This document shows, piece by piece, positions 54,094 to 64,000 of a stretch of DNA of 64,000 nucleotides. Each line of letters opens with the position of its first letter. The first letter of the stretch is position 1. The notes under the pieces are model-generated. The model had not been told where the DNA came from and made no database searches. It saw nothing but the letters and a program-made list of their open reading frames with translations. Source of the DNA: Allolobophora icterica (taxonomy: Eukaryota > Annelida > Clitellata > Crassiclitellata > Lumbricidae); the NCBI GenBank assembly GCA_963556255.1, contig OY744604.1, forward strand, positions 96,094,261 through 96,158,260, read 5' to 3'. Position numbers and translations under genes: made by a program.

Positions 54094-54369
54094 CCGCGAT
54101 GCACTTGAACGCGGCCTCGAGGTAGGAGGCGAAGTCTCGCTGACAAGGTCTCATATCGACGAGACTTCGAACGCTGACGTCACAGGACTTGCGTCCGGTG
54201 CAGAGGGCGTCGAAGTGAGTGACGACGTCGTTGGAACAGCCGAGGTTGAAGTCCCCACGAATGCAGCGGCCCAATCGCATCCGACCGTAGCTGGCTGACG
54301 TCATCAGGATGACGTCATCGGCGTCGCAGGAAGCGTTGAAATGCTCCGTCAGGCAATACTCCCGGACGT
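54094..54369 (-). CDS. SUEL / D-galactoside/L-rhamnose-binding lectin exon of the receptor
   Basis: 276-nt exon (92 codons), phase 1 at both ends, with acceptor CTAATCAG and donor G-GTCAGC on the minus strand. It encodes a complete SUEL (Gal_Lectin) domain: REYCLTEHFNASCDADDVIL, SASYGRMRLGRC, FNLGCSNDVVTHFDALC, TGRKSCDVSVRS, MRPCQRDFASYLEAAFKC. The YGR motif and eight cysteines fit the family. The usual DPC motif near the sugar site appears as RPC, so sugar specificity may differ. SUEL domains bind L-rhamnose or D-galactose, or other proteins (as in latrophilin and EVA-1). It is the first exon found; the signal peptide and any further N-terminal domains should lie beyond 54.4 kb on this strand but were not identified. 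Confidence 0.85.
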
Positions 54370-54469
54370 CTGATTAGGACAAAGAAATTACATGTAATGT
54401 AATTATGTAATTTAAAGAAAATCTAGAGTAATGGTAACTCACAAATACGCAATCCATTGTAATATAATG

Positions 54470-54665
54470 TAAGTCAGTAAGTCAGTAAGTCAGTAAGTCA
54501 GTAAGTAAGTAAGTCAGTCAGTCAGTCAGTCAGTCAGTCAGTCAGTCTATCAGTCAGTCAGTCAGTCAGTCAGTCAGTCATTCATTCAGTCAGTCAGTCA
54601 GTCGGTCAGTCAGTCAGTCGTCAGTCAGTCAGTCAGTCAGTCAGTCAGTCAGTCAGTCAGTCATT
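54470..54665. repeat. (AGTC)n tetranucleotide array
   Basis: GTAAGTCA then about 170 bp of CAGT with a few variants, about 100 bp upstream (minus strand) of the SUEL exon. Confidence 0.97.
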
Positions 54666-54848
54666 TCAATTGGTTAGTCATAGGCGACCTAGCAGATCGA
54701 GCAGATTAAGGGAAAATCCCCAAAATTTGGTCCAGCAACCGAAACGGGCGTTCACCCTGCACAGTTTTAGCTTTAGGTGTGACCAAAGAGGGTAATCAGA
54801 TGACCTTGTTGAATAACGTTGACACTGAGGAATAGGGATTTAATTTAA

Positions 54849-54930
54849 TTAACCCCTTCCCTGGGGAAGCCGTATATATACGTCCAAAAACAGGCTTAAG
54901 TTATATAAATTCCCCAGTGAAGGGGTGTAC
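54849..54930. repeat. Short inverted repeat, possibly a minimal piggyBac-like MITE
   Basis: TTAACCCCTTCCCTGGGGAA at 54849-54868 and TTCCCCAGTGAAGGGG at 54910-54925 are inverted, with GCCGTATATATACG between them. A TTAA precedes the left end as in piggyBac-type insertions, but no TTAA follows the right end. Confidence 0.45.
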
Positions 54931-55149
54931 TGTCACTGTGTTGGCCAAATAATGTGCTTTGGCTGGCCTGGTATGTACCTGTGTTAAAACATGTGTGTTT
55001 GAGTCAATGTGTGCCTGCTGTGCTTTGGAAGAATCCGATTAAGTTCTCGTTGGTTGCAAGTGGATAGAATGTTCGAGGAATCGGTCTAATTGAACATCAG
55101 TGCATTAAACAAAAGATGTAGATCGAAGAGATCGCATGAACCAAACAAT

Positions 55150-55420
55150 CAAAGCATCTTCTTCTCCTACTCCTTCTCCTCCTCCTCCTTCTTCTTCTTT
55201 TCCTTCTTCTTCTTCCTCTCCACCTTCATATTCTTCATCTTTATCTTCAGCTTCATATTCTTCATTTTCATCGTCATCTTCATATTCTTCATCTTCATCG
55301 TCATATTCTTCATCCTCATCTTCATCTTCCTACTCTGCATCTTCATCTTAATCTTTGTCTTCTTCGTCTTCTTCTTCATCATCATCTTCTTCTTCTCATT
55401 CTTCTTCTCCTTGCTCTGTA
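55150..55420. repeat. Polypyrimidine (TTC/TCA/CTC)n tract
   Basis: Degenerate CTTCTT and TTCATC units. Ser-rich and Phe-rich open frames over it are artefacts. Confidence 0.95.
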
Positions 55421-55559
55421 GCAACAGACCAATCCATCGTTATGGATGACGGCGTCGTTGTCTCTGCCTCATTGGGTCTCGTCCTCCTGCCGCAGCAGCC
55501 GGTGCCATGCAAGACAAAAGATCAAAAGACGCAGACGTGAAAATAATAGACTGAGGTAG

Positions 55560-55780
55560 ACCGCGGGAGAAGCAGATGGAGACATACATCGGGACACACA
55601 GACAGAGACAGAGACAGACAGACGGAATGGCAATGAAGAAACATAATGACGGAGATGGTACATGCGTTTGCGGGAAATAAGAAAGAGAATCAGACAGACA
55701 GGCAGGCAGACAGACAGATAGACAAACATACGGAGGAACAGAAAAGCAGATAGATTTACAGGCATACAGAGGCAGACTTA
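55560..55780. repeat. (GACA)n degenerate microsatellite
   Basis: CAGACAGAC-type units with scattered variants. Confidence 0.9.
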
Positions 55781-55919
55781 TGGACTGATAGATGGAGTGA
55801 TTGTTTTCCTAGAGAGATATCTGGAGACATATATCAACTGGTACATAACTGGGACTAATGACATAGACATCCGTTCTGGTTTCGGACATTCAAAACAACT
55901 TTTGCTAACATTTATTATA

Positions 55920-56225
55920 TTTAGTGGGTGCTAGATGGTGCAGTGGTTAGCGTACTGAACTGTCAATGAAGATGTCGGGGGTTCAAATCCCCGCCATGGA
56001 TTGAAAATTTGGTTTCGAGATTTCTGCTCTATCTGCACCCCCTAGCCAACTCAGCTATAATGAGTACACTGAGCGTACACGGTCGGTGGAAAGATGAGAA
56101 GACGAGGGAGAGGACTGTCAACCCGCCCTCATATGCCGAGGCTAAGAAAATGAAGTAGTTAACACTTCGTACTTATGGCTACCTCAGGGCTAGTCTAGGG
56201 GACTGCTCTTCTTTTATATTCATCT
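55920..56225 (+). mobile_element. SINE family 2, tRNA-derived
   Basis: A box TGGTGCAGTGGTTAGCGTAC, B box GGGGGTTCAAATCCCCGCC, then the same body as 52740-53036: AATGAGTACACTGAGCG, CGCCCTCATATGC, AACACTTCGTACTTATGG and an end CTGCTCTTCTTTT. No true tRNA cloverleaf outside the head. Confidence 0.85.
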
Positions 56226-56227
56226 AA

Positions 56228-56300
56228 ATATTGGTTAGAGCGCTCGCCTTATAACGTGGATAATAATGATTCTAGCCTCCTTGCGGACAATGGATGCATT
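56228..56300 (+). mobile_element. SINE family 1 head fragment
   Basis: TTGGTTAGAGCGCTCGCCTTATAACG matches the tRNA-like head at 39850-39880, directly after the SINE 2 copy. The body is missing. 56300-56880 is A+T-rich without recognised features. Confidence 0.6.
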
Positions 56301-56929
56301 TCAATAACCGTACTGTTATATGCTACTGCATAAAAATCCTTCATCATTCGCTCACTGTACAAATATAAAAATTGCGCTAATAATAGTTTTAATCAGTGCT
56401 CCGATAAGCTTATATATCCTGTTAGTGCTAAATCCAATCGTAGGTCTATGTAAAGTTTTATGCTTTTAGTTCCAAGCTTAATATGAAAATAAATGAAGGT
56501 CAGAACTTGACGAGTCATAAGCCGTTCCAGGCGTTCATTTTATTGTCTCCGGACAATGTTTTAAGAGCCTGAGGGATCATAACTACCTCAGGACCAAAAA
56601 ATATAATGACAATTGTCATTTCTGTTACTATTATTTATAATGATATTGATAATAATAATTATAATAACAATAATGTTAGAATTTACTGATTTAATTTAGA
56701 AGATGGAAATTTAGTAAAGAACTCAGTTCATTAGCATCTATGACTCATGATACTGGTAAATATGTCAAAATTACAATGTATAATTAGTCATTCAGTTCAA
56801 TGTTTCATAGCGTCAGCGATTGTTTAAATCGTGCGTGTGGTGTTACACACACCACATGCTCGTCTGGCTGTAGGCAACAGTGACTCTTCTGAAGCAGACA
56901 AGTTATGTCAGCTGTGGCCATTGTTTCTG

Positions 56930-57140
56930 CTGATACTAGAGCTTATGGGCAGATGCGAGAGACATAATGAAGCGATGCATTGATTTCTTGTTATTAAGTA
57001 GAATTCATCGTTTATTCTGTCTGAAGCAACGGCTTTGCTGTCGGCTTTCACAAGAGGTCGCTGTTCCAATATGCGATTGGCCATTGAAGTGAACACTCTT
57101 ACTACACCCTGCCTTCTACTCTTACGCAATGCTATATACA
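56930..57140 (-). repeat. Unidentified dispersed repeat, minus copy
   Basis: On the minus strand an open frame contains DRINDEFYLITRNQCIASLCLS. A plus-strand copy at 62555-62720 reads QTINAEFYEVTRNRCLASLCA. The DNA is about 70% identical over about 80 bp. I do not recognise the sequence. Confidence 0.6.
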
Positions 57141-57189
57141 TAATTATATATACTGTGCCTTCTGCTCTCATGCAGTGGCATATATACAT

Positions 57190-57545
57190 ATATATGTGTA
57201 TGTGAGTACATGTGCTGGTTTATTCTTAGGTGAATGTTTGTGTGCGTGTTTGTATGTGTGTGTTTTGTCATGTATTGGTGTTGATGTGTATGTGTCTACG
57301 TCTTTGTGCGTGGTTGCCGTGCGCTAGTCTACAGTGTGGTGTGTATGTATTTTTCGTAGTTGCGCGTGTGCGTGACGTATGTGCGTGTGTTTGTATGTAT
57401 GTGTGTTTGCGTGCATGTGTGTACATATTTGAGTGTATATCTGTATAATTATGTGTGTATATTTCTGTGTATGTGTATATGTGTATATGTGAATGCATGC
57501 GTGTGTGTGTGTATGGGTGCATGTATTTATAGATACATGTGTGCA
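57190..57545. repeat. Degenerate (TG)n/(TGTA)n tract
   Basis: Imperfect TGTGTATGTG repeats. Cys/Val-rich plus frames and His/Thr-rich minus frames over it are artefacts. Confidence 0.9.
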
Positions 57546-57744
57546 AACGTAGCAAAAGCCGGTGCCTTTCAGATGAGGAAGGTGAAGAAATGTGATGCAA
57601 TAAAAACAATTGTTATAGCGCCGCAGTTGAATTTGTTGAAAATCTCGACAAGAACTCGCGAGAGAGAAGTGGGTTTCAGATAACGCCAACTCTACCAGCG
57701 GCTGACGTCACAAGATTTACTCTTCAACTTCCAAAGGCCTGGCG

Positions 57745-57835
57745 CTTTATGTCATCATCATCATCATCATCATCATCATCGTCGTCGTCGTCGTTATCAT
57801 AATCATCATCATCATCATCGTCGTCGTCGTCGTCG

Positions 57836-57870
<35 letters not shown>

Positions 57871-58150
57871 GTCGTCGTCATCATTATCATCATCATTATC
57901 ATCGTCGTCGTCGTCATCATCATCATCATTATCATCGTCGTCGTCGTCATCATCATCATCATCACCATCATCATCATCAGCCTCATTGGTGCTCATCACA
58001 TTTATTAAACGCCACTATCTAATGATTAAGCATCAATCGATGGGGCTGAGCAGTTGTGAGTGAAGGACTTGCTCAAGGTTCCTACTCAAGAGCAAGAGGC
58101 TCGAACCCGTACTCTTCGCATTACGTGGTGAACTCTCTAACCAATCAGCT
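57745..58150 (-). mobile_element. SINE family 1, full length on the minus strand, with (TGA)n tail
   Basis: On the minus strand: head GTAGCTGATTGGTTAGAG, B box GGGTTCGAGCC, body ending CATCGATTGATGCTTAATCATTAGATAG, then about 240 bp of ATG/ACG trinucleotide tail (57745-57985). The Asp-rich minus frame is the tail. Confidence 0.85.
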
Positions 58151-58199
58151 ACAGTGTACCAAAATGCGGTATACTAGTTCCTTTGAGAAGGTTCTCTTG

Positions 58200-59040
58200 A
58201 CTGTTGATTACTCAGTGGCTAGACAGAAACTGGATGGATGAGTTGGAGGTGGAGTGATGGATGCGATTTGAATGGATATATGATCAAGGGCGACTGATTT
58301 GGTGGACGATGTTGGGTGGATGAGTTGATAGGTGGATGTACGTGTAGGATGGTGGATCGGTTGGGAAATAGATGGATAACGATGGATGTTTTAGTGGACC
58401 ATTGGGCGCATAATACCCCAGTCGACTTGACTGAGCATTACGAAATCCAGACAGATACAGAGTGACAGACACGCTAGAAAAAAACGAAGCCAGACGCATC
58501 AAAATGTCAGCAGACATTAAACTAAACAAACAGAGAAGAAGGCAACAGGACAAATAAAAGAGACAGGACGGCTAGTTGATAAACAGACAGACAGAATTAA
58601 GTCATACGGAGAGACAGATTGAAGCAGGTGAGACAGACAGAAAGACAGAAAGACAGACAGACATAGATAGACAGACAGATAGATTGATAGATAGATGGAT
58701 AGATAGATAGGCGTAGAATCAGACAGACATAATATATAGCTAAATGAACAGAAAAATTTAAAGTCGAACATGCAGACGAACAGAGACAGATTGAAGGCAT
58801 ACAGACACCGACACAGTTAAACAGACAGTCAGACAGACAGTCAAACAGACAGACGAAGACCTCCTCGCACCGATAGAGTACATCGGTGTCAAAAACAGAC
58901 ATCCAGAAACATCATCATTCGTCGACTGGCGACTAAGTAAAGACCACAACCACAGACGAACAGACAGACGAATAGAACGAAAAAGACAAAGAGAGAGACA
59001 AGGACAGAGTAAGAGAGACAAAGACACAGATAAAGACACA
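58200..59040. repeat. Degenerate GGAT- and GACA-type microsatellites
   Basis: GGATGGAT-type units at 58230-58390 and GACAGACA/GATAGATA units at 58440-59040 with unique islands. The Ser/Leu/Cys-rich minus frames are artefacts of the repeats. Confidence 0.85.
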
Positions 59041-59560
59041 GGATCGGGCGGGGGAGGGAGTGTATCCGATGCGCCAAAGGACCGTACGGTGGCAGCGGCG
59101 GAGTACGACCGGCGTGCGTCGTCCGAATGACTTGGTCGCGTGCTAGTGTCGTATTCGGCGACTCGTTTCGTTGGCCAATTCTGGCGTTTCCATCATCCTA
59201 ATCATCCTCATCGACCAACGCGCTGCCGACGGCAATTTGGCAAAATTAATAGCGTCGAGGTCCGGAGGGACGCGAGCTCCGCGGCCCCATGTCGTGCGCC
59301 GCTCCGAAGCGCGTCACCTCGCCGCCACCGTAGCCTCGTCTTGTGGCACGCACCTAACTCCCCAAGTCGTCGCGTAGACGAAGGGAATTCGCGGGTGGCT
59401 ATAACTAGACGTGATCATACGAGGGTTGGTTCGGTTGTAAACCGGGCGGTTGAGGAAGCTGTCTGGTGGTTAGAGAGACCTGCCGATTGGCTGGTGTGGA
59501 CGTGTGAAGTTCGTAGAGTACGGGGTTCGATTTTGGAGCCAAATTAACTGGATTAGAGAG
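59040..59560. other. CpG-rich stretch, function unknown, with a tRNA-like end
   Basis: 59040-59390 is markedly rich in CpG (GGTGGCAGCGGCGGAGTACGACCGGCG; CGGAGGGACGCGAGCTCCGCGG), unlike its neighbours. Frames of 135 (+) and 68 (+) codons overlap it, but no domain is recognisable. At 59462-59535 CTGGTGGTTAGAG and GGGGTTCGATTTTGG suggest a SINE head. It could be a CpG-rich promoter, but no gene start could be attached to it. Confidence 0.35.
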
Positions 59561-59689
59561 ACGGAATGAGGAAGGAAATCTGAGAAGAGGAGGAATTACA
59601 GCGAGATCCCAGTGTCTCTTATTTTGTTGGTGCGTGCTTAGTTATTCTAACGGCACGCAGGTGGTCAACAGGATAGGTGGCGCTGAGAC

Positions 59690-59905
59690 TGGCAACGAAG
59701 GTGGGCAGACAGATGGACATACGAAGGGATGGACGGACGGATGGACGGACGGATGCATGATTCTGGGATAGATAGCCAGATGATGGATGGATGGACATTC
59801 GGATAAGTAGTTGGGTAGGATAGACGAACAGATGGACGGACGGTCACACCGACGTACGGGTGATGGATGGAAGGATGGATGAATGGATGGACGGAAGTGA
59901 TTGAT
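59690..59905. repeat. (GGAC/GGAT)n microsatellite
   Basis: GGACGGATGGAC-type units in two patches (59715-59760 and 59780-59900). Confidence 0.9.
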
Positions 59906-59959
59906 GGAGTCATTAATCAGTTAATCAATAGATACGAAAAACATGTTTCTTTTATATTT

Positions 59960-60595
59960 GATTACAATTCTCCGTCGTTCTATCTCTGCCTTCTGCTCCA
60001 GATTCTCAACCTCTTGATATACATGTCTTCCCACTTCTCCGTGTTTCAACAATTCCCTCCCACATTCCTACCCTACTTTCTCTTTAGCTTTCATCCACCG
60101 ACATTCCGTTACTCCTTCCTCCCGTTATAACTTCTCTACCTCTACCATTCTTCCGGCTATCCCTTTCTCTCGCTAACCTTCCACCCGTCATTCAATTCCA
60201 CCTGCGATCTATTCCTCCCTGTATCCCTTCCTCTCGTTATCCCATTCATCCCTGCTGTCTTTCTTCCCTCTGTGTCCTCTTTCTCTACTTGCCCTCATCT
60301 TCTTCCTCCTCTTCACCTTCTCCCTGTTAAACTCCTATTTTTCCTCTTCCTATCTTTTTCTTCCTTCTATTCCTCTCCTACCATCTTCTTTACCCTATAT
60401 TTCTACTTCCTCTTTTCATCCTCTATCCACTCTTCCATCTTCCTTTCCTCCTTTTCTCTTCCCATTCTTCCTTTCTCCTCTCTTCCTTTTCCTCCTCTTC
60501 TCTCCTCTTCCCGTCCTTCCTCTTCCCTCTCTTCCTGTTCCTCCTCCTCTTCATCTCCTTCCTCTCCTCTTCCTTCCTCCTCCGCAGTTTAAGCG
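59960..60595. repeat. 600-bp polypyrimidine tract
   Basis: Almost entirely C and T on the plus strand (CTTCCTCCTC, TTCCCTC). Open frames rich in Ser, Phe, Leu and Pro are artefacts. 60600-61560 has no recognised feature beyond short homopolymers. Confidence 0.9.
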
Positions 60596-61569
60596 AAATT
60601 AACGCTGCGTATCCTCAGCGATTACTCGTTTGCCATCAGCGAATGACGAAGGAGTCTATTTCTCATTCGATCCGAATAAGACCTCTCATGAATATTTATG
60701 AACGTCCTTCCTTCCGCAACCACGTATTACTCCGCCGCATAGCAAAGTAGGCCGCCACACGTCCGATGCAGATGTATCTATGAATTTATTTCTGTGTGAA
60801 TACGAACAAAGATTGTAATATTTTCGTGATATTGCGTTTTCAAAAGGTTACAATTTTAATATTGCATTCAGTCAGAAGAGCTTTGAACAATGTAAAGGTC
60901 GTGACCTGAAACTCATGAATACCTTTAGGCATGAGTTCACCGACGTCATTTCTGCTTTTTCCGGGGGGGGGATCAAAAAAGAGGTGAAAACTTTTTAAAA
61001 TCTTTTTCCACTATGTGGGGGACAACAGTACACTGTCTCCCCTCAGTTAAAAGTGGGGTTCTTCTCCCTTTGGACCCATCGGGATCATTGCCCCAGGTTT
61101 CTTTCTATTTAGTCTACATGTGCAAAACTGCAAGCCAGTGCTGCAAATGAGTCTCCTTTTTTCCCTTTTTACCCCTTTCTTCTTCCTCATTTTCTTTTGA
61201 CGTCTTTTTCTTTTTTCCAATAATCAGGGGGCGAATGCCCCTTCATCCCCAAATGACGTCCCTGCACGAGTTGTTCTTATAGATTAGCGCGTGCATCTTG
61301 GAGTCCGTTATCGGTTTCAGCTCTTTATTGGATGTGTAATAATCTAAATGTGGGTTATAATAAGGTAGGGAAAAGAGTTGGGTTGGGAATTGGATGATTG
61401 ACCGTCCACGGAGTACCAGGCCCACTACGCCCTCCATTCTTTAGTTATCGGAAAATGAGTACCATAGCAAAAGTTTTGCGGTTGAAAAGTGTGCGTGGTT
61501 GCAGGCTTAGTAATCAAAAGACCTCGATTACACAACTCTGGAGTTTCTATAGAATTCTATAGGCAATAG

Positions 61570-61925
61570 TCTTAAATTTGCCTTCTTACCTTCACCTTTT
61601 ACCTTTACCTTCTTAACGTTACCTTTCTGCCATCAACTTTTTACCTTTACCTCCTTATCATCACCTTAGCCTCACCGTTTTGCCTTCAACTTTTACCTTT
61701 ACCTGTTTAACGTTACCATTTTACTCTCCCCTTTACCTTTACCTGTTTACGTTCACCATTTTACCTTCAACTTCTCACCTTAACCTGTTTACCTTTGCCA
61801 TTTTGCTTTAACCTTTTACCTTTACCTGCTTGCTTCTACTATTTTACCTTAACCTTTTACCTTTACCTGTTTACCTTTACCACTTTACCTTCACCTTCTT
61901 ATCTTTACTTTTACCTTTACCTTTT
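61570..61925. repeat. Degenerate TTTACC-type tandem repeat
   Basis: About 25 imperfect units of the form CCTTTACCTTTTTACC, with variants ACCTTCA and ACCATTT. The period is 6 bp with frequent 12-18 bp higher units. Confidence 0.9.
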
Positions 61926-62550
61926 AAGTGACTGATGAAAAACGTTTTTGGCCACGCATTGATCTAGATAGGCTATGTAGCACCTATGGTTAGCTAGCTT
62001 TTCTTTATGCGATGCCATAAAAAAATCTGTAATTACAATCACAATTACGACGCATTGATTAACATTTGTCTGACTATTGCGGTTATTTAAAGAAGCGCTA
62101 CAAAAGGTTACAATTGGAGCCAACAATTCTATAGCTATTAGATCATGGGCTGTTGTATTAAACCATGGTTGTGTGTATTTAATTTTGATTCTAATATCAA
62201 ATATTTCTTTTACTAATTGTCTTCATTGTCTATTTTTTTATCTTTTCTTATATGCGTCTCTTTCATAAATAAACCAATGAACAATGATTAGATACATTAA
62301 CATACATTTTTTATGAATTATCTTCGCCTCTATATTTCCGACGCTTGGGTTTTTCATCCAGCAGTTTATCTTTTTCTGGCGGCTTTGTACTTCCCATTTA
62401 TTCTGATTTGCATCTTTTATAAAATATATTCTATTAGCGATTGTCGTCCCTGTCTATTCTTCTCCATATTTTTCCGTCTTGCTTGCCCCCAACGACAGAC
62501 CAGTAACAATGGAACGGTATTTATAAATGCCACGTAGATCCGCCAGCCGT
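61926..62550. other. A+T-rich stretch, nothing recognised
   Basis: Frames of 60-75 codons rich in Phe, Ile and Leu occur by composition. No domain, exon border or repeat was recognised. Confidence 0.4.
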
Positions 62551-62554
62551 GGAC

Positions 62555-62775
62555 CTGTGTAGCTTTGAACGCATGGAAGTGGGAACTGCTTTTCCTTTAA
62601 GTCTGCAGACGCAAAGCCGTTGCTTTCAAACAATCAACGCCGAGTTCTATGAAGTAACACGAAATCGATGCCTCGCTTCATTATGCGCGTTGCCTCCGCT
62701 TACAAAGACATTCGCAGTAATGTCGCTCTTAAGGCGGGCGCCGTTGTCAGACGCCCTGCGCCAAGCAACATAAAA
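62555..62775 (+). repeat. Unidentified dispersed repeat, plus copy
   Basis: Partner of 56930-57140. The shared segment lies at about 62622-62705 (INAEFYEVTRNRCLASLC). The sequence around it diverges. Confidence 0.6.
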
Positions 62776-63059
62776 TACCTGGATGTCTCTGTGTATATAT
62801 AATAATATGGGGTCGGACCTGCGTGGCCCATCGTTGTGGCTAATCGGTGAACATCCTTCATGGTCTTAGCGTGGAATCATGGAATGATTGCCAAAACTGC
62901 ATGGCCCGACGTCGGTTTTATCGAGGCCAATCTATATTGGAACAATCTTCTACGGAAAATGAGTACTTTTCGGAAACAGCCTATCCAGATAGGCTCATAT
63001 TAATCGTAATTATTGCGAGCTATCTGAATATGTTATCATCTAAAGTTTATGTACTGCCT

Positions 63060-63610
63060 TCAGTCTTAATAGGCCTATCATAAATAGGTTATCCATCTAG
63101 GTGTAGTCAGTAAAAGGCCTATCAAATAGGCTATCGTCCAAGGCCTAGGTAATATTGGCCTAACTAAGGCTCATTATAAATAGGCTATCATATAAGCCAT
63201 AGCTATGTCGGCCTATCTATATATGTTATCAAGACCTAGCTATTACGACCTATCCAAATACGACCCTTTATAATGAACCAGCTATATACAGCGGCCTATC
63301 AGAATATGCTATCATCCAAGGCCTATAGCTATTATATGGGCCTACCTAAATAAGGCCTATTACAAATAGACCTAACCAAATAAGGCCTATTATACGAATA
63401 GGCTATCATGCAAGACCACCCTATTCTGGCCTATCAAAATAGGCCTATTACGAATAGGCTATCATGCAAGACCTACCTATCCTATTACGAATAGGCTATC
63501 ATGCAAGACCTACCTATCCTATTACGAATAGGCTGTCATGCAAGACCTACCTATTCTGGCCTATAAAAATAGGCTGTCATCTAATACCCTATCCACGACG
63601 GCCTATCTGA
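63060..63610. repeat. TAGGCCTAT / ATAGGCTATCAT tandem repeat
   Basis: Degenerate units built on GGCCTATC-AAATAGGCTATCAT. Near the right end a 37-38-bp unit (AATAGGCTATCATGCAAGACC...TATTACG) is repeated three times in almost identical form (63440-63555). The palindromic core TAGGCCTA also occurs singly at many places in the window. Confidence 0.85.
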
Positions 63611-63639
63611 GCCATAAGGGGTGCACTGGCTTCGTTCCT

Positions 63640-64000
63640 GGTTGACGTAGCATATTCATGAAAGTCCCCGCAGGAAAACGGAGGCCCTACGAACAATTCT
63701 TTTGACTGACGGCTGAAACAATGAATGCAAATCGGACCGTACATGTGTCTGTGTTTCTGTATGGGTCTTTATGTATGTCTGTTTGTCTGCGTGTGCCTGT
63801 ATGTGTGTGTGGCTGCGGCCCATAACAAGATAATATGACCCGTGTTTGTACAGGCACGGCAGACGGTCGCTGCTCTCTATTCCATCGCCAGTTAATCGCC
63901 TTCTGCTACGAATAAGAAAACAGACGACGATCCACCCAGGCTTACATTCATAAGCAGACATCTTTACATTATATATATACACATACATGTTTCGTAAGAC
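63640..64000. other. Window end, nothing recognised
   Basis: 63745-63815 is a degenerate TGTG/TGTC repeat. The 110-codon minus frame at 63988-63656 has no recognisable domain. Confidence 0.4.

Overview
The window is nuclear DNA of an animal, most likely a marine invertebrate. It has spliced exons with GT-AG borders, domain-shuffling genes (SUEL lectin, CUB, sushi), tRNA-derived SINEs, several kinds of non-LTR retrotransposon relic, MITE-like elements and a very heavy load of microsatellites. The phylum cannot be fixed from the sequence alone. There is no bacterial-style operon, CRISPR array, rRNA or convincing tRNA gene.

Layout. The left 35 kb is a decaying head-to-tail array of one gene family whose intact members start about 11 kb apart (9.2, 20.3 and 31.5 kb). 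The members are: a C-terminal copy broken by a retrotransposon (A, 1.2-2.9 kb); a collapsed N-terminal fragment (F, 3.9-4.4 kb); a full-length but frameshifted copy (B, 9.2-12.0 kb); two intact copies (C, 20.3-23.1 kb and D, 31.5-34.4 kb); and a small C-terminal scrap (G, 28.8-29.0 kb). A third intact copy (E) lies at 47.2-50.0 kb on the minus strand. Each encodes a roughly 930-residue protein: a Mab-21/cGAS-like nucleotidyltransferase in the first ~350 residues, with a GS motif, a D-I-D motif and a third aspartate in place, fused to a ~580-residue alpha-helical extension with TPR-like stretches. They are candidate cGAS-like receptors (cGLRs) of innate immunity. The intergenic spacers are duplicated with the genes, and the C and D copies share a promoter-like block and a small 5'UTR intron.

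The right half carries a minus-strand transmembrane receptor gene spread over at least 18 kb: SUEL/Gal-lectin exon (54.1-54.4 kb), CUB exon (43.1-43.5 kb), sushi exon (41.6-41.8 kb), transmembrane exon (40.0-40.1 kb) and cytoplasmic-tail exon (36.4-36.9 kb). All exon borders are in matching phase. Its signal-peptide exon was not found. Copy E sits in sense orientation inside the 10.6-kb intron between the lectin and CUB exons, so a presumed nucleic-acid sensor is nested in a presumed glycan-binding receptor gene.

The rest is repeats: an RTE-type endonuclease fragment, four or more CR1/jockey/L2-like reverse transcriptase relics, an L1-like ORF1 relic, a SWIM zinc-finger relic, two SINE families, a 692-bp MITE nested in a reverse transcriptase, a 1.2-kb 16-bp minisatellite with higher-order structure, and many microsatellites. 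From 55 to 64 kb no convincing gene was seen.
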